In this document: positions 1 to 5,377 of the stretch, piece after piece
Layout of the letters: each line of letters starts with the position of its first letter
Position numbering within the stretch: position 1 is the first letter of the stretch
NCBI GenBank assembly: GCA_964396055.1
Contig: CAYNDV010000163.1
Coordinates: 1 to 9,835, forward strand
Reading direction: 5' to 3'
Length of the DNA stretch: 9,835 nt
Source: CAYJPV01 sp964396055
GTDB lineage: Bacteria; Acidobacteriota; Vicinamibacteria; Vicinamibacterales; JAKQTR01
Notes under the pieces: generated by a model
Database searches by the model: none
Seen by the model: the letters and a program-made list of their open reading frames with translations, nothing else
What the model was told of the DNA's origin: nothing
Program-made: the position numbers and the translations under genes

Positions 1-689
1 ACGCCCCGCTCGCGCGGCCGCTGGCCGGCCCCGTCTGCCCCGACTGCTGGCGGACGGTCCGCTGCATCACGCCCCCGGTCTGCCCCCGCTGCGGGGTGCC
101 GCTGGCGGCCTCCGGCCGGCGTCACGCCTGCGGCCCGCGTCTGCCGCACGTGGACCGCCTGCGGTCGGCCGGCCTCTACGACGGGTCGCTCCGGGCCATC
201 GTCCACGCGTTCAAGTACGATCGTCGCCGGTCGCTGGCGTGGCCCCTCGCGCGGTTGCTGCGGAACGCGGCCGATCCCCTGATCGCCGGCATCGACGGGG
301 TCGTGCCGGTGCCGCTGCACTGGCGCCGCCGGCTGCACCGGGGGTTCAATCAGGCGGCGGACCTGGCCCGGCTGCTGGGACCGCCCGTCCTGCCGCTGCT
401 GACACGGGTGCGGCCAACCGAGGTCCAGGCCTCGCTGCATGCGGAGGCCCGGCCAGGCAATGTCGCCGACGCGTTCGCCGTCCGGAGGGTCGTGCGGATG
501 CCGGGCGCCGCGGGGCTGCGCCTGGCGCGGGGGCGGGACGTGGCGCGCCACGCGGCCCTGCTGCTGGTGGACGACGTGGCCACCACGGGGTCCACGCTGG
601 ACGCGTGCGCCGCGGCCCTGAAGGAGGCGGGCGCCCGCGAGGTGTCCGCCGTTACGATAGCCCGAGTCGCGGGATCAGCCTGGCGATGA
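1..689 (+). CDS. ComF family protein (phosphoribosyltransferase-like), 5' partial
   Basis: The frame is open from the left edge (first full codon at base 3), so the start lies outside the window; 228 residues are visible against roughly 220-250 for the family. The first visible residues contain two Cys-X2-Cys pairs (CPDC near residue 12, CPRC near residue 27), the zinc-ribbon part of ComF proteins. Next come the family block VVPVPLHWRRRLHRGFNQA and a conserved RPTEVQASL stretch. Near the C-terminus is the PRPP-binding signature LLLVDDVATTGST. In naturally competent bacteria ComF/ComFC supports uptake and integration of transforming DNA; elsewhere the role is unclear, and no other competence gene is visible here. 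A GTG at 96 could serve as a start but would remove the zinc ribbon, so I do not use it. The last 38 bp overlap the 3' end of the opposing tmk. Confidence 0.9.
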   Translation, partial: APLARPLAGPVCPDCWRTVRCITPPVCPRCGVPLAASGRRHACGPRLPHVDRLRSAGLYDGSLRAIVHAFKYDRRRSLAWPLARLLRNAADPLIAGIDGVVPVPLHWRRRLHRGFNQAADLARLLGPPVLPLLTRVRPTEVQASLHAEARPGNVADAFAVRRVVRMPGAAGLRLARGRDVARHAALLLVDDVATTGSTLDACAAALKEAGAREVSAVTIARVAGSAWR

Positions 690-1263
690 TGTCGAGCGTC
701 ACCACCTCCATGTGGGTGGCCGCGTCGACCACGATCCACGACTGCTCGTCCGCCTGGCGGAGGTAGCTCGCGCGCACGCGCCCGAGCAGGGCGAGGTCCT
801 GCTCGTACTTGTCGCGGTTCTCCCGCTTGCGGGCGGCGGCCTCGTCGGGCGCGATGTCCAGCAGCACGGTCACGGTGGGCTGCGGCAGGGTGCGCTGGAT
901 GTCGGTGAGCCACGCGGGGTCGAGGCCGTGGGCCTCACCGTAGGCCACGCTGGACGCGAGGTAGCGATCGCTCACCACCGCCCGCCCATCGGCGACCCAC
1001 GTCTGGATCGCCAGCTTCCACTCGTGGCGATTGGCCACGTAGAGCAACTGCATGACCTCAGGGCTGAACGGCCGTCGGCCCGCGAGCGCCTCGGCGATTT
1101 CCTGGCCGATGGTGGTGGTGTAGTCGGGAAAGCCCACGAGTTCGACGGGCCAGCCGCGCTCGGACAGCCACGGCGCCAGGCGGCGGGCCTGCGTTGCCTT
1201 CCCGCTCTGGTCGAGGCCCTCGATCGCGATCAGGATGCCCGGCCGGTTCACGCTGCGCGCCAC
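652..1263 (-). CDS. tmk: Thymidylate (dTMP) kinase
   Basis: A 203-aa protein of normal length for dTMP kinase, which phosphorylates dTMP to dTDP with ATP in the cytoplasm for DNA synthesis. Visible motifs are the P-loop EGLDQSGKAT (residues 15-24), FPDYTTTIG (45-53), LLYVANRHEW (73-82, holding the expected dTMP-contacting Arg), the SDRYLASSVAYGE block (98-110) with the family's DR[YF] signature, and a charged LID-like stretch KRENRDKYE (146-154). These blocks resemble the eukaryotic/archaeal type more than the E. coli type, which has TREPGG where this has FPDYTT. The start is GTG at 1263, preceded by GGAGG at ideal spacing. That ribosome site sits inside the end of lysA, so the two are very likely translationally coupled. 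A second GTG four codons downstream is possible. The 3' end overlaps the opposing comF-like gene. Confidence 0.95.
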   Translation of the reverse strand: MARSVNRPGILIAIEGLDQSGKATQARRLAPWLSERGWPVELVGFPDYTTTIGQEIAEALAGRRPFSPEVMQLLYVANRHEWKLAIQTWVADGRAVVSDRYLASSVAYGEAHGLDPAWLTDIQRTLPQPTVTVLLDIAPDEAAARKRENRDKYEQDLALLGRVRASYLRQADEQSWIVVDAATHMEVVTLDIIARLIPRLGLS

Positions 1264-1264
1264 G

Positions 1265-2506
1265 CTAGTCCTCCAGGGCCACGAGGTCGTCCACGGTCTG
1301 GCGTCGGCGCACCACGCGCCACGCCCCTTCGTCCACCAGGACCTCGGCGGCCATCGGCCGGCGGTTGTAGTTCGAGGCCATCACGCTGCCGTAGGCGCCC
1401 GCGTCGAAGACGGCGAGGGCATCGCCCACCTCGAGGGGCCCGAGGCGGCGGTCATGGCCCAGGGTGTCACTCGTCTCGCAGAGCGGCCCCACCACCTCGT
1501 ACGTCTCATCCGGGCCGGGCCGCGGCGTAACGGGGGCGATCCGGTGGAACGCCGCGTACAGCATCGGCCGGATGAGTTCGGTCATGCCGGTGTCGAGGAT
1601 GACGAACCGGGGCGATCCCGGGTAGGCCTTGAGATCCGCGACCTGCCCGACCAGGATGCCGGCGGGAGCCGTCAGGTACCGGCCGGGTTCGAGCAGGAGA
1701 AGCAGGCCCGTGGCGCGCACGGCCGGCAGCACGGCGTCCGCGTAGGCTCGCACGGACGGCGGCGTGGAGCCGTCGTAGGCGACGCCGAGGCCGCCGCCGA
1801 GGTCGAGGTGCTCGAGGGCGACGCCGGCCGCACGGGCGTCGCGGGCGAGGTCGGCCAGCACGCGCGCCGCCTGGCCCAGGGGCCCCATCTCGACCAGCTG
1901 CGATCCCAGGTGCACGTGCAGGCCCACGGGCGCGAGGCCCGGCCTCGCCGCCAGATCGCGCAACAGGCCCGGGACGTGCTCGAGCGGAATGCCGAACTTG
2001 CTGGCCCGGCGGCCGGTGGCGATGTGGGCGTGGGTGTGGGCATCGATGTCGGGGTTGACGCGCACCGCCACCCGCACCCGCACGCCGTGGGCGCGGGCGA
2101 TCGCATCGAGGCGGTCGGCCTCGCCTGCGGACTCGACGTTGACGGCCTTCAGGCCGAGGGTTGCCGCGCGGGCGAGTTCGCCGGGGGTCTTGCCGACGCC
2201 GGTGAACACGATCTGGCCCGGCTTGAACCCGGCGCGCAGGGCCACGTCGATCTCGCCGCCCGAGTTCGCGTCGGCATCGGCGCCGAGGTCGCGCAGGACG
2301 CGCAGCAGGGCCAGCGTCGAGTTGGCCTTCAGCGCGTAGTGCACCGTGTGGGGATGGCCGGCGAAGGCGTCGTCGAGGGCCTGGTAGGACGCCCGGATGC
2401 GGGCGGCGCTGTAGATGTAGACCGGGGTGCCGGTGCCGGCGACGATGTCCGCGACGGGCACGCCGTCGCAGACGAGTCGGGACTGCTGATAGGAGAATCC
2501 GGACAC
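1265..2506 (-). CDS. lysA: Diaminopimelate decarboxylase
   Basis: A 413-aa PLP enzyme of the alanine-racemase-fold decarboxylase family. It converts meso-diaminopimelate to L-lysine, the last step of the DAP pathway, in the cytoplasm. The PLP lysine is K60 in HYALKANST. Other visible motifs are GLHVHLGSQ (195-203), the phosphate-binding glycine loop DLGGGLG (235-241) and LEPGRYL (272-278). The active-site cysteine partner is C343 in PLCETSDTLG, and Y372 lies in GAYGSVMASNYNRRP. CETSD rather than the commoner CESGD still keeps the Cys-Glu pair. Length and motif order are normal. The start is GTG at 2506; no clear Shine-Dalgarno lies before it, but a TAAGAT hexamer nine bases upstream could be a -10 element of a near-leaderless transcript. 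It is followed at one base by tmk and faces the sigma factor gene divergently. Confidence 0.96.
   Translation of the reverse strand: MSGFSYQQSRLVCDGVPVADIVAGTGTPVYIYSAARIRASYQALDDAFAGHPHTVHYALKANSTLALLRVLRDLGADADANSGGEIDVALRAGFKPGQIVFTGVGKTPGELARAATLGLKAVNVESAGEADRLDAIARAHGVRVRVAVRVNPDIDAHTHAHIATGRRASKFGIPLEHVPGLLRDLAARPGLAPVGLHVHLGSQLVEMGPLGQAARVLADLARDARAAGVALEHLDLGGGLGVAYDGSTPPSVRAYADAVLPAVRATGLLLLLEPGRYLTAPAGILVGQVADLKAYPGSPRFVILDTGMTELIRPMLYAAFHRIAPVTPRPGPDETYEVVGPLCETSDTLGHDRRLGPLEVGDALAVFDAGAYGSVMASNYNRRPMAAEVLVDEGAWRVVRRRQTVDDLVALED
1270..1274 (-). promoter_or_regulatory. Ribosome binding site of tmk inside lysA
   Basis: GGAGG on the minus strand, six bases before the GTG start of tmk. 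It overlaps the last codons of lysA (the lysA TAG lies between it and the start). This fixes the tmk start and indicates translational coupling with lysA. Confidence 0.7.
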
Positions 2507-2539
2507 AACCGGAGGATCTTACTCCGACGCGCCGCGCGT

Positions 2540-2568
2540 TTGACACCCGAAAACCGGTGGAGTACTCT
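2540..2568 (+). promoter_or_regulatory. Candidate sigma-70 promoter of the sigma-factor operon
   Basis: A perfect -35 hexamer TTGACA (2540-2545) is followed after exactly 17 bp by TACTCT (2563-2568), which keeps the T1, A2 and T6 positions of TATAAT. It lies in the divergent gap and points into the sigma factor gene; transcription would begin near 2575. The -10 lies inside the first codons of the longest reading frame, so if the promoter is real translation must start downstream, for example at the in-frame TTG at 2578. This is inference from two hexamers only. Confidence 0.45.
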
Positions 2569-3222
2569 GCGACCTGTTTGAGTGTACCGACGCCCATTCT
2601 CCCCGCGCAGGGGTCATCCGACATCGATGCCCTGATCGAGCGCTGCCTGCAAGGTGACCAACGCGCCTGGGAGGCCGTGGTCCGCCTCTACTGGCGGAAG
2701 GTCTTCAACGTCGCCTACAAGTTCGTGGGCCGCCACGACGAGGCCGAGGACCTGACGCAGGACATCTTCCTGAAGATCTTCAAGTCGCTCGCCACCTTCG
2801 ACCGGCGGGCGAACTTCCAGACGTGGCTGATCAGCGTCAGCCGCAACCTCTGCATCGATCACTACCGCAGCGTCCGCAAGGAGCGCGAGACCATCGACCG
2901 GGGCGTGAACGCCGACGACCTCTCGCCGGTGTCGAAGGACGTGGGGCCCCATGTGGCGCTGGAACGCGTGGACCTGGCCGCGCAGCTGCGCCGGGCCCTG
3001 CAGGACCTCCCGGCCGCACTGCGCACGGCCGTCGTGATGCGCGACATCCAGGACCTGTCGTACCAGGAGATCGCCGACCGGCTGGATCTGCCGGAGGGCA
3101 CCGTGAAGTCGCGGATCAACCGCGGGCGGCGGGAACTGGCGCGGCAGCTGCGGCGCCAGGGCGGGTATCCGGACCACCAGCGTGGCCACGCCCCGGAGAC
3201 GCCGGGCGCGGCCGGAGCGTAG
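2557..3222 (+). CDS. RNA polymerase sigma factor, ECF-like sigma-70 family
   Basis: A 221-aa protein with only sigma regions 2 and 4, as in ECF sigma factors, which direct RNA polymerase to a specific promoter set. Region 2 spans about residues 24-105, including AEDLTQDIFLKIF (63-75) for core binding and FQTWLISVSRNLCIDHYRS (87-105) for -10 recognition. A linker of about 35 residues follows. Region 4 (about 142-200) has the helix-turn-helix LSYQEIADRLDLPEGTVKSR (167-186) for -35 recognition. The C-terminal 20 residues are low complexity. The start is uncertain: GTG 2557 gives the longest frame, but a candidate -10 element lies on top of it and an in-frame TTG at 2578 is an alternative; neither has a good ribosome site. 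No membrane anti-sigma gene follows; the next gene encodes a STAS protein five bases after the stop. Its targets are unknown. Confidence 0.93.
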   Translation: MEYSATCLSVPTPILPAQGSSDIDALIERCLQGDQRAWEAVVRLYWRKVFNVAYKFVGRHDEAEDLTQDIFLKIFKSLATFDRRANFQTWLISVSRNLCIDHYRSVRKERETIDRGVNADDLSPVSKDVGPHVALERVDLAAQLRRALQDLPAALRTAVVMRDIQDLSYQEIADRLDLPEGTVKSRINRGRRELARQLRRQGGYPDHQRGHAPETPGAAGA

Positions 3223-3227
3223 AGGAT

Positions 3228-3569
3228 ATGAACCAGAGCATCGAATACGTCCGCGACATCGCCGTCATCCGGGTCGCCGAGAGCCGGCTGATGTACCCCC
3301 TGCTCTCGGAGTTCTCGAACGCCGTCACGGCGCTCATCGCCGGCGGCACGCGCAAGATCCTCATCGACCTCACCCCGGTCGTCTACGTGGACAGCGCCAC
3401 GATCGGCTGCTTCATGGATCTCTACCGCCAGACGGCGGCAGCGGGCGGCGCCCTGAAGCTCAGCGGCGTCCAGAAGCGCGTGGAGACCATGCTGACGATG
3501 ACCGGCGCGCACAACTTCATCCAGTTGCACGCCGACGAGCCGGGCGCGCTCGCGAGCTTCGGGGGGTGA
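3228..3569 (+). CDS. STAS-domain protein, anti-sigma factor antagonist type
   Basis: A 113-aa protein consisting of one STAS domain, similar in length to SpoIIAA and RsbV. The diagnostic block is VVYVDSATIGCFMDLY (51-66). Aligned by eye with SpoIIAA DSSGLG, the Asp-Ser pair gives D55 and S56, and S56 corresponds to the serine phosphorylated in SpoIIAA (S58) and RsbV (S56). The rest fits the fold: ILIDLTP strand (44-50), GGALKLSGV (73-81) and a C-terminal helix. In known partner-switching systems such a protein binds a serine-kinase anti-sigma factor (RsbW/SpoIIAB, HATPase_c) and frees the sigma factor. No such kinase is encoded here, so the partner must lie elsewhere or the mechanism differs. 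The start ATG 3228 has GGAG 11 bases upstream. It lies between the sigma gene (5-nt gap) and the next ORF (2-nt gap), consistent with one operon. Confidence 0.88.
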   Translation: MNQSIEYVRDIAVIRVAESRLMYPLLSEFSNAVTALIAGGTRKILIDLTPVVYVDSATIGCFMDLYRQTAAAGGALKLSGVQKRVETMLTMTGAHNFIQLHADEPGALASFGG

Positions 3570-3571
3570 CC

Positions 3572-3856
3572 ATGCGGACCATCAAGACCACGAGCGGTGC
3601 CGAGGTCCCTCTGGACGGCGACATCCTCACCCTCATGGAGACGCTGTACCTCGAAGTGACGGCCAGGCGCGAGCTCGAGCGGTCCTTCGAAGACATGATG
3701 CGCGAGATCCAGGCGTGCATCGACCAGATGAACGAGGAGGAACGGCGGGCGTACCTGCTCGAGAGCCTGTTCCTCAACACCGTGACCTACGAGAACGAAC
3801 GGCTGGGCGCGTACCTGCGCAAGCTGGAGACCGAGCCCGCGTCCGACGCCGACTAG
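3572..3856 (+). CDS. Small acidic helical protein of unknown function
   Basis: A 94-aa protein I do not recognise. ATG 3572 begins two bases after the STAS stop, with a G-run five bases before it acting as ribosome site, so translation is probably coupled. After a short N-terminal part with a predicted hairpin-like GAEVPLDGD (9-17), nearly everything from residue 18 to 87 looks alpha-helical and strongly charged: LEVTARRELERSFEDMMREI (27-46), MNEEERRAYLLES (53-65), YENERLGAYLRKLE (73-86). There are many Glu/Arg pairs and few glycines or prolines, so it could form a coiled coil or helical hairpin. There is no signal peptide or membrane segment. Its place between a STAS protein and a radical SAM enzyme suggests it could be a partner protein of one of them. 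It carries no visible HATPase or zinc anti-sigma motif. Confidence 0.8.
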   Translation: MRTIKTTSGAEVPLDGDILTLMETLYLEVTARRELERSFEDMMREIQACIDQMNEEERRAYLLESLFLNTVTYENERLGAYLRKLETEPASDAD

Positions 3857-3875
3857 CCGGACGGGCCTGCCCCTC

Positions 3876-5234
3876 ATGTCGCTCAACTTCCTGGCGACCA
3901 GGTTCACCTGCTCCTGGCCCTGGACCACCCTCGTCATGCTCTGCGACGGCCGCCTCGTCTGCGGCTGCGCCGACCCGTACGGGCGGCGCGTGCTGGGCGA
4001 CGCGCGCGCGTCGACGCTCGGCGAGGTGTGGCACGGGCCCACGATCTCGGCCCTGCGGGCGTCCCTGAACGGCGGCGGCGCGGCCTTCTGCGGCGACTGT
4101 CCCCTGAAGCTCCCGCTCGCGCGCGACGCACAGCCGCCGCAGCGGGGCCTGGACGCGGGCCCGCAGCCGTCGCGGCTCTACATCGAGTGCACGGCCGCCT
4201 GCAACATCTCGTGCCTCCAGGCCTGCTGCGCACCCGAGACGGGCATCACGCGCACCCGCCAGGCCGGCATGCTGGACTTCGGCCTCTTCACGCGGGTCAT
4301 CGACGAGGCGGGCCCGGCGCTCGGCCGGGTGGACTTCTTCAACTACGGCGAGGCGTTCCTGCACAAGCGCGCCGTGGAGATGTGCGAGTACATCAAGACG
4401 CGGTTCCCGCACATCTACCTGTACACCAGCACGAACGGGCTCGCGCTGAACGAGGACGCGGCCCGGCGCCTGGCCCGATCGGGCATCGACGAGGTCACCT
4501 TCTCGCTCGACGGCGCCACGCAGGAAACCTACGCCCGGTACCGCCAGCGCGGCCGCCTGGAGGTGGCCCTGGCCAACCTGCGCGCCCTCGTGGACGAGAA
4601 ACGCCGGATCGGCGCCGACGTGCCCGTGATCAACTGGCGGTACATCCTCTTCGCCTGGAACGACAGCGACGCCGAGATGGACCTGGCGCGGCGGATGGCG
4701 GCCGAGATCGGCGTCGACCGCCTGACGTGGGAGATCACGGATCATCCCGAGGACGGATTCTCGCGCCGCTTCGTCCCCGGCGCGCCGGACTACGAGCGGA
4801 TCCGCTTCGAGGTGTGGGATACCAACAACCTCGGCAATGCCATCCCCGGGGCCATGCCGCGCGCGCGCATCGACGTGCGCACGTGGCCCCTCCTGCCCGC
4901 CTTCGCGCGGGCCGGCCGCCCGGCCGTGATCCGCACGCGCGTGCACAACCTCTCCACACGCCCCTTCCCGAAGGTCGCCAGTTACGGCCGGCGCCTCGTC
5001 CGCCTGGGCGCGCAGCTGTGCGACCCGTCAGGCGCGGTCATCAACCGCGACTTCGCCCGGGCCTGGCTGCCCCACACCCTTGAAGGCGGACGACACGCGG
5101 ACGTCCCACTCGAGTTCACGGCCCCGGCGGCGCCTGGCCGCTACCGCCTGAAGTTCGACCTCGTCTCGGAAGGCGTCGACTGGTTCGAGTCCTGCGGCTC
5201 GGCCACGACCACGGTGGGCCTGCGGGTCATCTGA
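3876..5234 (+). CDS. Radical SAM protein with N-terminal SPASM-like module and C-terminal beta-sandwich domain
   Basis: A 452-aa protein in three parts. Residues 10-80 look like a SPASM auxiliary iron-sulfur module: CSWPWTTLVMLCDGRLVCGC (12-31), then LGEVWHGP (48-55) and CGDCPLKL (72-79); candidate cluster cysteines are C12, C23, C29, C31, C72 and C75. Residues 100-300 are a radical SAM core: LYIECTAACNISC (101-113), FNYGEAFLH (155-163) with the usual GE, a TSTNGLAL strand (184-191) and VTFSLDGATQETY (207-219). Such modules normally follow the core; here the order is reversed. The core cysteines C109, C113 and C117/C118 are spaced CX3CX3CC, not CX3CX2C. Residues ~328-452 are a predicted beta-sandwich ending in GRYRLKFDLVSEGVDWF (421-437), which I associate from memory with domains on cell-surface glycan proteins. 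The reaction and substrate are unknown; peptide or glycan modification is a guess. ATG 3876 lacks a clear ribosome site. It is the last gene of the operon. Confidence 0.87.
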   Translation: MSLNFLATRFTCSWPWTTLVMLCDGRLVCGCADPYGRRVLGDARASTLGEVWHGPTISALRASLNGGGAAFCGDCPLKLPLARDAQPPQRGLDAGPQPSRLYIECTAACNISCLQACCAPETGITRTRQAGMLDFGLFTRVIDEAGPALGRVDFFNYGEAFLHKRAVEMCEYIKTRFPHIYLYTSTNGLALNEDAARRLARSGIDEVTFSLDGATQETYARYRQRGRLEVALANLRALVDEKRRIGADVPVINWRYILFAWNDSDAEMDLARRMAAEIGVDRLTWEITDHPEDGFSRRFVPGAPDYERIRFEVWDTNNLGNAIPGAMPRARIDVRTWPLLPAFARAGRPAVIRTRVHNLSTRPFPKVASYGRRLVRLGAQLCDPSGAVINRDFARAWLPHTLEGGRHADVPLEFTAPAAPGRYRLKFDLVSEGVDWFESCGSATTTVGLRVI

Positions 5235-5310
5235 GGCCATTCGGCCATTCGGCCATTCGGCGATCGGCTGTTCGGCCTGACGGCCTAACGGCCTGACAGC
5301 CTAACGGCCA
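5235..5310. repeat. Degenerate 8-bp tandem repeat array (about 9.5 units)
   Basis: Starting on the base after the radical SAM stop codon, units of 8 bp follow one another: GGCCATTC three times (5235-5258), a 7-bp GGCGATC, GGCTGTTC, then GGCCTGAC and GGCCTAAC in alternation (5274-5305, one unit beginning with A) and a final GGCCA that meets the A-run of the terminator. The phase is kept across the array apart from one single-base loss. The structure resembles the short tandemly repeated repetitive (STRR) sequences known from cyanobacteria. It fills most of the spacer between two convergent genes. Confidence 0.85.
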
Positions 5311-5347
5311 AAAAATTGAGGGCCACGTTCTGCTCAACGTGGCCCTC
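5310..5347 (-). terminator. Intrinsic terminator of lpxC
   Basis: A perfect 12-bp stem, GAGGGCCACGTT (5318-5329) with its complement at 5336-5347, closes a 6-nt loop. On the minus strand it is followed by AATTTTTT (5310-5317), the U-tract of a rho-independent terminator. It lies 30 bp beyond the lpxC stop. On the plus strand no T-tract follows the hairpin, so it probably acts on lpxC transcripts only. Confidence 0.88.
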
Positions 5348-5377
5348 GAGCCCTCGAGGAGGATGGAGGAGGAGACG

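Noticed and set aside
1235..2581. Long open frame on the plus strand opposite lysA
   Set aside because: It is the antisense shadow of lysA in GC-rich DNA; the lysA frame carries all catalytic motifs.
3876..5234. RiPP precursor plus maturase reading of the operon
   Set aside because: The upstream 94-aa protein lacks a leader/core layout and no transporter or protease is present; kept only as a remote alternative.
5235..5310. CRISPR array
   Set aside because: Units are 8 bp and contiguous with no spacers, so this is a tandem repeat and not CRISPR.
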